DNA of 64,000 bases from Bradyrhizobium ivorense (GTDB lineage Bacteria; Pseudomonadota; Alphaproteobacteria; Rhizobiales; Xanthobacteraceae), in contig NZ_CAADFC020000033.1 of assembly GCF_900696085.1 (NCBI RefSeq), positions 496,001 to 560,000 of the forward strand, read 5' to 3'. Under the pieces are notes generated by a model. The model made no database searches, was not told the DNA's origin, and saw only the letters and a program-made list of their open reading frames with translations. Shown piece after piece: positions 52,930-61,201 of the stretch; positions within the stretch are counted from its first letter, which is position 1; each line of letters opens with the position of its first letter. The position numbers were made by a program, and so were the translations under genes.

Positions 52930-52959
52930 CGTTTGTATACGATCATTCGTATACAAACG
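52930..52959. promoter_or_regulatory. perfect 13-bp inverted repeat operator between fpr and enamidase genes
   Basis: CGTTTGTATACGA, spacer TCAT, then its exact complement. The GTATAC cores resemble GntR/FadR-type operators. It lies 62 bp before the fpr start and 79 bp before the enamidase-like start. Confidence 0.7.
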
Positions 52960-53037
52960 AATAATCCGGCTTGATCGAAAAGTCAAGCCGGGCTCAAATT
53001 CCCGGGCAATTTCGCCATAAACAGAAGGAAACCACCC

Positions 53038-54234
53038 ATGGCTCACGACGCGCCCCAGGCCACCGGCCCCAGCAAGCTGGTGATCCGCAATATCGGGCTG
53101 TTGCTGTCGGGAGCCCTGGAGAAGCCGATCCTGGATGCCGACACCATCGTCGCCGAGAACGGCAAGATCACCGCGATCGGCCGTCTCAAGGACGTCGACA
53201 CCGAGGGTGCCACCACCATCGTCGACGCCAAGGGCACCACGGTGGCCCCCGGCCTGATCGACAGCCACGTCCACCCGGTGGCGGGCGACTGGACGCCGCG
53301 GCAGAACCAGATCAACTGGATCGACAGCTATCTGCATGGCGGCGTCACCACCATGATCTCCGCCGGCGAGGTTCATATGCCCGGGCGGCCGCGCGACGTG
53401 ATCGGCGTCAAGGCGATGGCGATCTTCGCCCAGCGCGCGTTCTGGACGCTGCGGCCGGGCGGCGTGAAGGTGCATGCCGGCGCGCCGGTGATCGAATGCG
53501 AGATGGTCGAGGACGATTTCAAGGAGATGGCCGCCGCCGGTGTGAAACTGCTCGGCGAGGTCGGGCTCGGCGGCGTGAAAGACGGCCCCACCGCGCGGAA
53601 AATGGTCGGCTGGGCGCGCAAATACGGCATTCAGAGCACGATCCACACCGGCGGTCCCTCGATCCCGGGCTCCGGCCTGATCGACAAGGACGTGGTGCTG
53701 GAGGCCGACACCGACGTGGTCGGCCACATCAATGGTGGCCACACCGCCCTGCCCGACGACCAGATCCGCTGCATCTGCGAAGGCTGCAAGCGCGGGCTCG
53801 AGCTGGTGCACAACGGCAACGAGCGCTCGGCGCTGTTCACGCTGCGCACCGCGCGCGAGATGGGCGATTTGCACCGCGTCATCCTCGGCACCGACGCGCC
53901 GGCCGGCTCCGGCGTGCAGCCGCTCGGCATTTTGCGCATGGTGTCGCTATTGTCGTCGCTCGGCGACCTGCCCGCCGAGCTCGCCTTCTGCCTCGCCACC
54001 GGCAACACCGCGCGGATGCGCGAGCTCGATTGCGGCCTGATCGAGGTCGGCCGTTCCGCCGATTTTGTCCTGATGGACAAGGCGCAGCATTCGCCCGGCA
54101 AGAACATCCTGCACAGCGTGCAGCTCGGCGATCTCCCGGGCATCGGCATGACCATCATCGACGGCATCGTCCGCACCCAGCGCAGCCGCAACACGCCGCC
54201 CGCGGGCAAGGTTCCGGAGATCGTGGCGAAGTGA
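53038..54234 (+). CDS. enamidase-like amidohydrolase (6-oxo-tetrahydronicotinate ring-opening type)
   Basis: A 398-residue metal-dependent hydrolase. Metal ligands are visible as His77 and His79 (DSHVHP), Glu174 (GEVGLGG), His203 (HTGGPSIPG), His230 (HINGGH) and Asp286 (GTDAPAGSG). The sequence pattern, including GGVTTMISAGE, PGRP and the C-terminal SRNTPPA, is that of enamidase from the Eubacterium barkeri nicotinate pathway, which opens 1,4,5,6-tetrahydro-6-oxonicotinate to 2-formylglutarate and ammonia. AAGGAAACC precedes the ATG. Related imidazolonepropionase or dihydroorotase-type functions are less likely. Confidence 0.85.
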   Translation: MAHDAPQATGPSKLVIRNIGLLLSGALEKPILDADTIVAENGKITAIGRLKDVDTEGATTIVDAKGTTVAPGLIDSHVHPVAGDWTPRQNQINWIDSYLHGGVTTMISAGEVHMPGRPRDVIGVKAMAIFAQRAFWTLRPGGVKVHAGAPVIECEMVEDDFKEMAAAGVKLLGEVGLGGVKDGPTARKMVGWARKYGIQSTIHTGGPSIPGSGLIDKDVVLEADTDVVGHINGGHTALPDDQIRCICEGCKRGLELVHNGNERSALFTLRTAREMGDLHRVILGTDAPAGSGVQPLGILRMVSLLSSLGDLPAELAFCLATGNTARMRELDCGLIEVGRSADFVLMDKAQHSPGKNILHSVQLGDLPGIGMTIIDGIVRTQRSRNTPPAGKVPEIVAK

Positions 54235-54252
54235 GACGCACAATTGGCAACC

Positions 54253-54574
54253 CGTCACCCTGAGAGGGTGTGAAGCTTTGTCCTCACCCACCGCTGTCAT
54301 CGCCCGGCCTGTGCGCGATTGCGCGCATGGACCGGGCGATCCAGTACGCCGCGGCCTCTCGGTTCATTCACCACTGCCTCTGGAATACTGGATCACCCGC
54401 ATGCGCGGGTGATGACACCGAGCAAAGTTGAACAAACCAACCGGTCATCCTGAGGTGCGAGCTCTTGCGAGCCTCGAAGGATGAATCGGCCACAGTCGGG
54501 CCGTGCATCCTTCGAGGCTCGCAAGAGCTCGCACCTCCAGCGACAAAGGCGAAGCCTTTGCGCGGGGATGACGG
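54253..54574. repeat. composite block of palindromic repeats, copy C (reversed)
   Basis: Carries modules seen at 28315-28650 mostly in reverse orientation: CGTCACCCTGAGAGGGTG, the CATCGCCCGG...CCGGGCGATCCAGT hairpin, the TGGAATACTGGATCACCCGC module, then a CATCCTGAGG...CCTTCGAGG stem and a CGCGGGGATGACGG end. From here to 54772 nothing coding is seen. Confidence 0.8.
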
Positions 54575-54772
54575 CGATGCATTTTGTGCCAGCTCAGCTG
54601 ACCGGCCCCCGCGCCGCGCGGCTTTGCCGCGCCGGCGTCGTCACCGAAGCTTGTTTTCAGCTGTCACCGTTGCGGTGTAGTCTGCCGGCAAGCGAACCTT
54701 AGCCGGCGGCACTCGCAAGAGGCATTTCGATCCGGATTTAAGTTTCCTGCCGTTGCATGCCGCCGTGCCGTG

Positions 54773-54786
54773 TTGATCCACATCAC
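54773..54786 (+). promoter_or_regulatory. possible FNR/FixK-like box
   Basis: TTGAT-CCAC-ATCAC matches the TTGAT-N4-ATCAA consensus at 9 of 10 fixed positions. It is only 19 bp from the start codon, so it would act as a repressor site or be coincidental. Confidence 0.3.
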
Positions 54787-54805
54787 ACAATCAGGAGGGC
54801 AGCCG

Positions 54806-56206
54806 ATGACGATGAGGCCAGATCCCACGTTCCACGCCTCGCCGAAGCTGGCGATGGAAGCGCCGGTCGAGAATTTTGCCTACACCGTGCTGCTCAGTCC
54901 GGATCATTCCAAGCCGGATGCGCTCGCCGTGATCGACGTCAAGCGCGGCTCGCCGACCTACAGCAAGATCGTCCATACCGTGAGGATGCCCAACAAGGGC
55001 GACGAGTTCCACCATTTCGGCTGGAACGCCTGCTCGTCGGCGCTGTCCCCGCTCGCCGGCCACGCCTTCCTCGAGCGCCGTTATCTCATCATCCCCGGCA
55101 TGCGATCGTCCCGGATCTACATCGTCGATACCAAGCCGGATCCGACACAGGCAAAAATCCACAAGATCATCGAGCCCGAAGAGGTCTTCAAAAAGACCGG
55201 CTACTCGCGGCCGCACACCATTCACTGCGGGCCGGAAGGCATCTATGTCTCCACGCTTGGCGGCGGCGGCAAGGACGGCACCGACGGACCACCCGGCATC
55301 TTCATCATGGACTGTGAGACCTTCGAGGTGCTCGGCCGTTGGGAGATCGATCGCGGCCCGCAGACCAAGCATTATGACTTCTGGTGGAACCTGCCGCGCG
55401 ACTACATGGTGAGCAGCGAATGGGCGCTGCCGCCGCAGTTCGAGAACGGCATCGTGCCGGAGGATCTGCTGTCGAACAAATACGGCCATCGCCTGCACTT
55501 CTGGGATTTGCGCGCCCGCCGCAACGTCCAGACCATCGACCTTGGCGCCAACCACCAGATGGCGCTGGAGGTGCGGCCGGCGCACGATCCGATCCGCGAA
55601 CACGGCTTTGTCGGCGTCGTGGTCGACACCACCAACCTCGAAGGCTCGATCTGGACCTGGTGGCGCGAGGGCGGCAAGTTTCACATCGAGAAGACGGCGA
55701 CGATCCCGCCGGAGCCCGCACCGAAGGACAAGCTGCCGCCGCTGCTGCAAGGCTTTGGCGCGGTGCCGCCGCTGGTCACCGACATCGACCTGTCGATGGA
55801 CGACCGGTTCCTCTACGTCTCCTGCTGGGGCACCGGCGAGATGCGCCAGTACGACGTCTCCGATCCGCGCAAGCCGAAGCTTTCGGGATCGGTCCGGATC
55901 GGCGGCATCGTCGGCCGCGCGCCGCATCCGAACGGACAGGCTTTTGCCGGCGGCCCGCAGATGGTCGAGATCAGCCGCGACGGCAAACGGGTGTACTGGA
56001 CCAATTCGCTGTACTCGACCTGGGACGACCAGTTTTATCCGCAGGGCATTCCTGGCGCCGAGGTGATGGCGAATGTCGGCGCCAATGGCGGCCTCGAACT
56101 GGCCAGGGATTTTTGGGTCGGCCTGCCCGACGGCTATCGCGCGCACCAGATCCGGCTCGACGGCGGCGACTGCTCGACCGACTCGTTCTGCTATCCGTCG
56201 GTCTGA
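54806..56206 (+). CDS. selenium-binding protein / methanethiol oxidase family (SBP56/MtoX)
   Basis: A 466-residue beta-propeller protein starting at the ATG at 54806 behind AGGAGGG. Family signatures run the full length: MPNKGDEFHHFGWNACSSA (about residues 61-79), HTIHCGPEGIYVSTLGG, DFWWNLPRDYMVSSEWALP, DIDLSMDDRFLYVSCWGTGEMRQYDVSDP and the C-terminal GGDCSTDSFCYPS. MtoX members are copper enzymes that oxidise methanethiol to formaldehyde, sulfide and peroxide. No signal peptide is obvious at this start. It is close to fccB/sox genes that could oxidise the sulfide. The next gene starts 3 bp later. Confidence 0.9.
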   Translation: MTMRPDPTFHASPKLAMEAPVENFAYTVLLSPDHSKPDALAVIDVKRGSPTYSKIVHTVRMPNKGDEFHHFGWNACSSALSPLAGHAFLERRYLIIPGMRSSRIYIVDTKPDPTQAKIHKIIEPEEVFKKTGYSRPHTIHCGPEGIYVSTLGGGGKDGTDGPPGIFIMDCETFEVLGRWEIDRGPQTKHYDFWWNLPRDYMVSSEWALPPQFENGIVPEDLLSNKYGHRLHFWDLRARRNVQTIDLGANHQMALEVRPAHDPIREHGFVGVVVDTTNLEGSIWTWWREGGKFHIEKTATIPPEPAPKDKLPPLLQGFGAVPPLVTDIDLSMDDRFLYVSCWGTGEMRQYDVSDPRKPKLSGSVRIGGIVGRAPHPNGQAFAGGPQMVEISRDGKRVYWTNSLYSTWDDQFYPQGIPGAEVMANVGANGGLELARDFWVGLPDGYRAHQIRLDGGDCSTDSFCYPSV

Positions 56207-56208
56207 AT

Positions 56209-56877
56209 GTGAGTGCGGCCGGCTGGACGCTGGCCTGGCTGTGGCTGGCGGTGATCGCGAGCGGCCTCTACCACGGCATCAACCCGGGAATGGGCTGGCC
56301 GCTCGCCGTGTCGGCCGGCCTGATGCAGAGAAGCTCGCGCGCGCTGGTCGCCGCGCTCGGGCCGCTCGCGATCGGTCACCTGCTGGCGATGCTGCTGGTG
56401 ATCCTCCCCTTCGCGATGCTGGCCGCGCTGGTCGACTGGCAGCGCCCGATCCGGATCGCCGCGAGCCTGCTCGTCATCGCCTTCGGCATCTTCCGGCTGG
56501 TCGACCGCCGCCATCCGCGGGCGCTGGCGCGGATCCCGCCGGCGCAGCTCGGCCTGTGGTCGTTCGCGGTCGCGATCGCCCACGGCGCCGCGCTGATGCT
56601 GGTGCCGATCTATCTCGGGCTCTGCGAGGCCGCCGATGCCGATCGCGGCCACGCGGCCGCCGGCGCGCTGATCAATGCCAACCTGACGATGGCGCTGCTG
56701 GTCTCCGTGGTCCATGCCGGCGCAATGATCATCGCCGGCGGCTGTTTGGCGTGGCTGGTCTATCGATACCTCGGCCTCAAATTCGTATCGCGAAGCTGGT
56801 TCAATCTGGATGCGGTCTGGGCCGGCAGCCTGGTGCTGGTGGGTGCCGTCGCGCTGGTGCTTGGCGTGGCAGCGTAG
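56209..56877 (+). CDS. small multi-span membrane protein linked to the SBP56 gene
   Basis: About 222 residues from GTG at 56209, two bases after the preceding stop, in a frame open to 56877. It has about six hydrophobic helices (TLAWLWLAVIASGLYHGI, LGPLAIGHLLAMLLVILPFAMLAAL, LMLVPIYLGL and others). The GLYHGINPGMGWPLAV and AIAHGAALML segments contain conserved-looking histidines in the membrane, which could bind metal. I do not recognise a named family. Tight coupling suggests a role in metal supply or assembly for the SBP56/MtoX protein, or in transport of its product. Confidence 0.75.
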   Translation: MSAAGWTLAWLWLAVIASGLYHGINPGMGWPLAVSAGLMQRSSRALVAALGPLAIGHLLAMLLVILPFAMLAALVDWQRPIRIAASLLVIAFGIFRLVDRRHPRALARIPPAQLGLWSFAVAIAHGAALMLVPIYLGLCEAADADRGHAAAGALINANLTMALLVSVVHAGAMIIAGGCLAWLVYRYLGLKFVSRSWFNLDAVWAGSLVLVGAVALVLGVAA

Positions 56878-56885
56878 GTTCAGCC

Positions 56886-57004
56886 GTCATTGCGAGGAGC
56901 GAAGCGACGAAGCAATCCATCCTTCCGCGTATGTGGAGCGATGGATTGCTTCGCGGAGCCTGTCATCGGGCGCGCGTTCGCGCGACCCGTTGGCTCGCAA
57001 TGAC
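56886..57004. repeat. palindromic GTCATTGCGAG repeat
   Basis: The outer arms GTCATTGCGAG (56886-56896) and CTCGCAATGAC (56994-57004) and the inner arms GAAGCAATCCAT (56909-56920) and ATGGATTGCTTC (56941-56952) are perfect complements. It separates the convergent membrane-protein and MarR genes. Confidence 0.8.
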
Positions 57005-57017
57005 GGAAACGTTTGCG

Positions 57018-57473
57018 TTAGCGCAGCCTGCTCAGCAGCGCGATCAGCGTCTCGCGCTCCTTGGCGTCGAGTGGGGCCAATGTCTCCTTGGAGATCGCGT
57101 GCGCGTGGGGAGCGGCCTTTTCGGCCATCTGCTGGCCGGCGCGGGTGAGACTGACCAGCAGGCGGCGGCCATCGTCGGGATCGGGCGACGTTTCCGTGAG
57201 GCCGCGCGCCGTCAGGCGGTCGATCACGCCCTTGATGGTCGCGACGTCCATCGAGGTCAGCCGCCCGAGCTGGTTCTGCGAGCAGGCGCCGACCTCCGCC
57301 AGCTTCGACAGCGCGGCCCATTGCGTCGGCGTCAGGTTGATGCCGATCTCGCGCGCAAAGATCACGGCGTGGCGCTGCGACACTTGGCGCAGGATGAATC
57401 CGATCTGCTCGTCCAGCACATAACCCGGCTTGGTGGCCTTGCCGTTTCGCTTTTGTGCAACTGCCTTCGCCAT
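57018..57473 (-). CDS. MarR-family transcriptional regulator
   Basis: A 151-residue regulator. The winged helix-turn-helix occupies about residues 45-115 (LTPTQWAALSKLAEVGACSQNQLGRLTSMDVATIKGVIDRLTARGLTE; wing DPDDGRRLLVSLT). The N-terminal helix has a basic leader. AGGT precedes the ATG. It is 15 bp downstream of the LivF-type gene on the same strand, so it is probably last in the importer unit and may sense its aromatic or heterocyclic substrate. Confidence 0.92.
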   Translation of the reverse strand: MAKAVAQKRNGKATKPGYVLDEQIGFILRQVSQRHAVIFAREIGINLTPTQWAALSKLAEVGACSQNQLGRLTSMDVATIKGVIDRLTARGLTETSPDPDDGRRLLVSLTRAGQQMAEKAAPHAHAISKETLAPLDAKERETLIALLSRLR

Positions 57474-57488
57474 GGTCTTACCTCGCCC

Positions 57489-58193
57489 CTACAGCGACAG
57501 ATGCGCGTCGCGGATATCGGGCCGCGCGTCGAGTTCGGCCATGGTGCCACCAAAGCAGATGCGGCCACGCTCGATGATGTAGGCGCGATCCGAGATCAGC
57601 CGGGCAAAATGCAAATTCTGCTCGGAGACCACAATGCTGACGCCCTCCTTCTTCATGGCGAGGATCGCATCGACCATCTGCTCGACGATTTTTGGCGACA
57701 GGCCCTCCGACGGCTCGTCGAGCAGCACCAGCGACGGATTGCCCATCAAAGTGCGCGCGATCGTCAGCATCTGCTGCTCGCCGCCGCTCATGCGTCCGCC
57801 GGGCCGGTTGCGCATCTCGCCGAGATTGGGAAACAGCTTGAACAGTTTTTCGCGGTCCCATTGCGGCGCGCCGGCCCGCTTCGGCTGGCGGCCAACCTCG
57901 AGGTTTTCCTCGACCGTCAGATCGGTGAAGATGCGCCGCTCCTCCGGCACATAGCCGAGGCCGCCGCGCACGATCGCATGGGTCGGCTCGCGCGAGACGT
58001 CCTTGCCCTCGAACATGATGCGGCCGGAGCGGTTCTCGACCAGGCCGACGATGGAGCGGAACGTGGTCGACTTGCCGGCGCCGTTGCGCCCGAGCAGCGC
58101 CACCACCTCGCCCTCGCCGACCTCCAGCGCAATATCGAACAGGATGTGCGCCGGGCCGTAAAAGCTGTTGAGGTCGTTCACCGTGAGCTTCAT
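57489..58193 (-). CDS. Liv-type ABC importer ATP-binding protein (LivF), second system
   Basis: A 234-residue ATPase with Walker A GRNGAGKST, signature MSGGEQQMLTIARTLM and Walker B LVLLDEPSEGLSP. Its ATG overlaps the LivG-type stop (ATGA). The GGGAG upstream lies in the preceding coding region. Confidence 0.93.
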   Translation of the reverse strand: MKLTVNDLNSFYGPAHILFDIALEVGEGEVVALLGRNGAGKSTTFRSIVGLVENRSGRIMFEGKDVSREPTHAIVRGGLGYVPEERRIFTDLTVEENLEVGRQPKRAGAPQWDREKLFKLFPNLGEMRNRPGGRMSGGEQQMLTIARTLMGNPSLVLLDEPSEGLSPKIVEQMVDAILAMKKEGVSIVVSEQNLHFARLISDRAYIIERGRICFGGTMAELDARPDIRDAHLSL

Positions 58194-58981
58194 GCGGAGG
58201 CTCCCTCACGGTGCCGGGCGTCGTAGACCAGGCCTTCGCCGAGATAGATCGCCTGCACCTGGGCGTTGCCGCGGACCTCCTCGGGCGAGCCTTCGGCGAT
58301 CAGGCTGCCGCGGTTCAGCACCAGGATGCGGTCGGCATGCTCGAACACCACGTCCATGTCGTGCTCGGTAAAGAGCACACCGATCGACTGCTCCCGCGCG
58401 ATCCGCGCCGTGAGCCGCATCAGCTCGACGCGCTCGCGCGGCGCCATGCCGGCGGTCGGCTCGTCCATCAAAAGCAGTTTGGGCTGGTTGGCGAGCGCGA
58501 TCGCAAGCTCCAGCCGCTTGAGGTCGCCATAGGCGAGCTCGCCGCAGGGCCGCTCGGCATAGGCGCCCATGCCGACCAGATCGAGCAGCCGGCCGGCCTC
58601 GTCGCGGGCGTGGCGCGCGGTCGAGGCCCACAGGTTGAACAGCTCGCCGCCGTGCGAGACCAGCGCGACCTGCACGTTCTCGCGCACCGTCATGGTCGGG
58701 AACGTCGCGGTGATCTGGAAGGTGCGGCCGACGCCCATCCGCCAGATCAGGCGCGGCTTCTTGCCGGTGATCTCCTCGCCGAGTAGGCGGACCCGCCCGG
58801 AATCCGGAATGATCTGGCCGTTCAGCGCGTTGAAGCAGGTGCTTTTTCCGGCGCCGTTCGGCCCGATCAGCGCCAGGATCTCGCCGGCGCGCAACTCGAA
58901 CGAGACGCCGCGCATCGCATGCACGCCGCCATAGGACTTTGTCAGTTCCTCGACCGACAGCAATGTGGGGGCCATGCTCAT
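58190..58981 (-). CDS. Liv-type ABC importer ATP-binding protein (LivG), second system
   Basis: A 263-residue ATPase starting at the ATG at 58981, overlapping the permease stop (ATGA). Walker A GPNGAGKST, the LivG-type FQITATFPTMTVRENVQVAL, the degenerate signature LAYGDLKRLELAIAL and Walker B LLLMDEPTAGMAPRE are visible. It pairs with the LivF-type ATPase. Confidence 0.93.
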   Translation of the reverse strand: MSMAPTLLSVEELTKSYGGVHAMRGVSFELRAGEILALIGPNGAGKSTCFNALNGQIIPDSGRVRLLGEEITGKKPRLIWRMGVGRTFQITATFPTMTVRENVQVALVSHGGELFNLWASTARHARDEAGRLLDLVGMGAYAERPCGELAYGDLKRLELAIALANQPKLLLMDEPTAGMAPRERVELMRLTARIAREQSIGVLFTEHDMDVVFEHADRILVLNRGSLIAEGSPEEVRGNAQVQAIYLGEGLVYDARHREGASA

Positions 58982-60867
58982 TCGGCGGTCTCGATGCGGG
59001 AGGTGAGCACTGACGAAGCCGACGACGCGGACTTGCGCCGGCGATGCAGGAAGGTCTCGAGCGTACCGACGATGCCCTTCGGGAAGGCCACCACGATCAG
59101 CACGACGAAGCCGCCGAGCACGAGTTTTGACAGATCGGTCTGGCTGACCAGCCAGATGTTGAGCGCCTTGTAGACGATGGCGCCGATCACCGCGCCCGAC
59201 ACCGTCTCGACGCCACCGAGCAGCACCATCACCAGCGCATCCACCGACAGCGAGATGCCCATATTGTCCGGGAAGACGCTGCCCTTCAGGTAGGCGAACA
59301 GCGCGCCGGCGACGCCGGCCACGGTGCCCGCGATCACGAAGGCGGTCCACTGGATGCGCTTGCTGTTGATGCCGATGGCCTCGCTGCGCAGCGGAGAGTC
59401 GCGCGTTGCGCGCAGCGCGAAGCCGAACGGCGAGAACACGATGATGCGGAGAATGACGACCGCGAGCGCGGCAATGCCGAGCGCCAGCCAGTAGAAGCGC
59501 GCCGGGCTCGCCACCCAGCTCGCCGGCCAGACGCTGAGGATGCCGTTGTCGCCGCCGGTCACCGACACCCACTGGAACGCGATCGACCAGACGATCTGGG
59601 CAAAGGCCAGCGTCAGCATCGCAAAATAGACGCCGGAAAGCTGAACGGCGAAGAAGCCGAACACGGCCGCGCCGAGCAGCCCGACGATCGGCCCGAGCAG
59701 CAGGCAGACGATCATCGGCAGGCCCGCCTTGGTGGCGAGCAGCGCCACGCCGTAGGAGCCAAGCCCGAAATAAGCGGCATGGCCGAACGACGCCAGCCCG
59801 CCGACCGACATCAGGAAATGCAGGCTGGCGGCGAAGATCACGAAGATCGCGATCTCCGAGCCGACCGTGAGCAAATACGGGCTGTTGAGCACTGGCAACG
59901 CCGCGGCGACCAGCAGCGCCGCGATCGCGGCGAAGCGTTCGTTCGTGGTCAGCGGCCGCCATGGATTGACGGTGAGGCCCGGCGTGCGCCGCGCCGGCGC
60001 CTCCGGCTTGCCGAACAGGCCCCAGGGACGAACGATCAGGACCACCGCCATCACCAGGAACACCAAGATGATGGAGATCTTCGGGAAGATCAGGATGCCG
60101 AAGGCGTTGAGCTCCGACACCAAGACTGCGGCGACGAAGGCGCCGATGATGCTACCGAGGCCGCCGATCACCACCACGACGAAGACCTCGACGATGATAC
60201 GCAGGTCCATCGCATGATTGACGGCATCGCGTGGGATCTGCAGCGCGCCGCCGAGCGCGGCGAGGAAGACGCCGAGCGCAAACACGCTGGTGAACAGCCA
60301 TTTCTGATTGACGCCGAGCGCCGCCACCATGTCGCGGTCCTGGGTCGCCGCGCGCACCAGGATGCCCCAGCGGGTGCGCTGGAACAGCAGCCAGAGAATG
60401 CCGAGCACGACCGGCCCGAGTGCGATGAGGAACAGATCGTAGCTTGGAATGTTCTGGCCGAAGAAATCGATCGCGCCCTTGAAGCCGGGCGCGCGGCGGC
60501 CGACCAGATCGTCCGGGCCCCAGATCAGCACCACGAGGTCCTCGACCGTCAGCGTCAGGCCAAAGGTCGCGAGCAGCTGGAACAGTTCGGGCGAATGGTA
60601 GATCCGGCGCAGCAGCACCATCTCGACCAGCACGCCGATCACCGCCACCGCCAGCGCTGCGGCGACGATGCCGCCCCAGAAACCGAGCGCGCCCGAGAAA
60701 CGCTCGGTCAGCGTGAAGGCGACATAGGCGCCGAGCATGTAGAACGCGCCATGGGCAAAATTCACGATCCGCGTCACGCCGAAAATGATCGACAGGCCAG
60801 AGGCGACCAGGAACAGCGACGCCGCGCTGGCAAGACCGGTCAGGAACTGGACGACGTAAAAAGCCAT
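58978..60867 (-). CDS. Liv-type ABC importer permease, fused LivH-LivM
   Basis: A 629-residue permease in which a LivH-like half (residues 1-290, FGVTRIVNFAHGAFYMLGAY) and a LivM-like half (about 310-610, SVGGLASFGHAAYFGLGSYG; EAA-like GINSKRIQWTAFVIAGTVAGVAGALFAY) are joined in one chain by a short linker (about 288-310). The first system in this window keeps the two halves as separate genes. Fusion forces 1:1 stoichiometry. Tandem palindromic repeats separate it from the binding-protein gene upstream. Confidence 0.93.
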   Translation of the reverse strand: MAFYVVQFLTGLASAASLFLVASGLSIIFGVTRIVNFAHGAFYMLGAYVAFTLTERFSGALGFWGGIVAAALAVAVIGVLVEMVLLRRIYHSPELFQLLATFGLTLTVEDLVVLIWGPDDLVGRRAPGFKGAIDFFGQNIPSYDLFLIALGPVVLGILWLLFQRTRWGILVRAATQDRDMVAALGVNQKWLFTSVFALGVFLAALGGALQIPRDAVNHAMDLRIIVEVFVVVVIGGLGSIIGAFVAAVLVSELNAFGILIFPKISIILVFLVMAVVLIVRPWGLFGKPEAPARRTPGLTVNPWRPLTTNERFAAIAALLVAAALPVLNSPYLLTVGSEIAIFVIFAASLHFLMSVGGLASFGHAAYFGLGSYGVALLATKAGLPMIVCLLLGPIVGLLGAAVFGFFAVQLSGVYFAMLTLAFAQIVWSIAFQWVSVTGGDNGILSVWPASWVASPARFYWLALGIAALAVVILRIIVFSPFGFALRATRDSPLRSEAIGINSKRIQWTAFVIAGTVAGVAGALFAYLKGSVFPDNMGISLSVDALVMVLLGGVETVSGAVIGAIVYKALNIWLVSQTDLSKLVLGGFVVLIVVAFPKGIVGTLETFLHRRRKSASSASSVLTSRIETAE

Positions 60868-60921
60868 GGGCGGTCCGCGTTGGTGTTGATGCGTCGATCA
60901 TGATCGCCGCGTTCTCTCTTC

Positions 60922-61192
60922 CACCTCGCCCCGCCTGCGGGGAGAGGTCGGATCGCGAAGCGATCCGGGTGAGGGGGACTCTCCGCGAGCTCAACTCGTG
61001 GGGAAAGCCCCTCACCCCAACCCTCTCCCCGCAAGAGCGGGGCGAGGGAGAGGTTCCCTTCACCTCGCCCCGCTTGCGGGGAGAGGTCGGATCGCAAAGC
61101 GATCCGGGTGAGGGGGACTCTCCGCAAGTTCGACTCGTGGAGGCAGCCCCTCACCCCGACCCTCTCCCCGCAAGAGCGGGGAGAGGGAGAGG
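60922..61192. repeat. two tandem copies of a 132-bp palindromic repeat (period 139 bp)
   Basis: Copies at 60922-61053 and 61061-61192 differ at only a few positions. Each has CACCTCGCCCCGC...GCGGGGAGAGGT and CCCCTCACCC...CCTCTCCCCGCAAGAG stems. The block fills the gap between the binding-protein and permease genes of the second Liv operon. Confidence 0.85.
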
Positions 61193-61201
61193 TCTGCAGT
61201 C

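Noticed and set aside
60922..61192. Possible CRISPR array
   Set aside because: Only two copies, unit of 132 bp with internal palindromes, no short spacer pattern and no cas genes.
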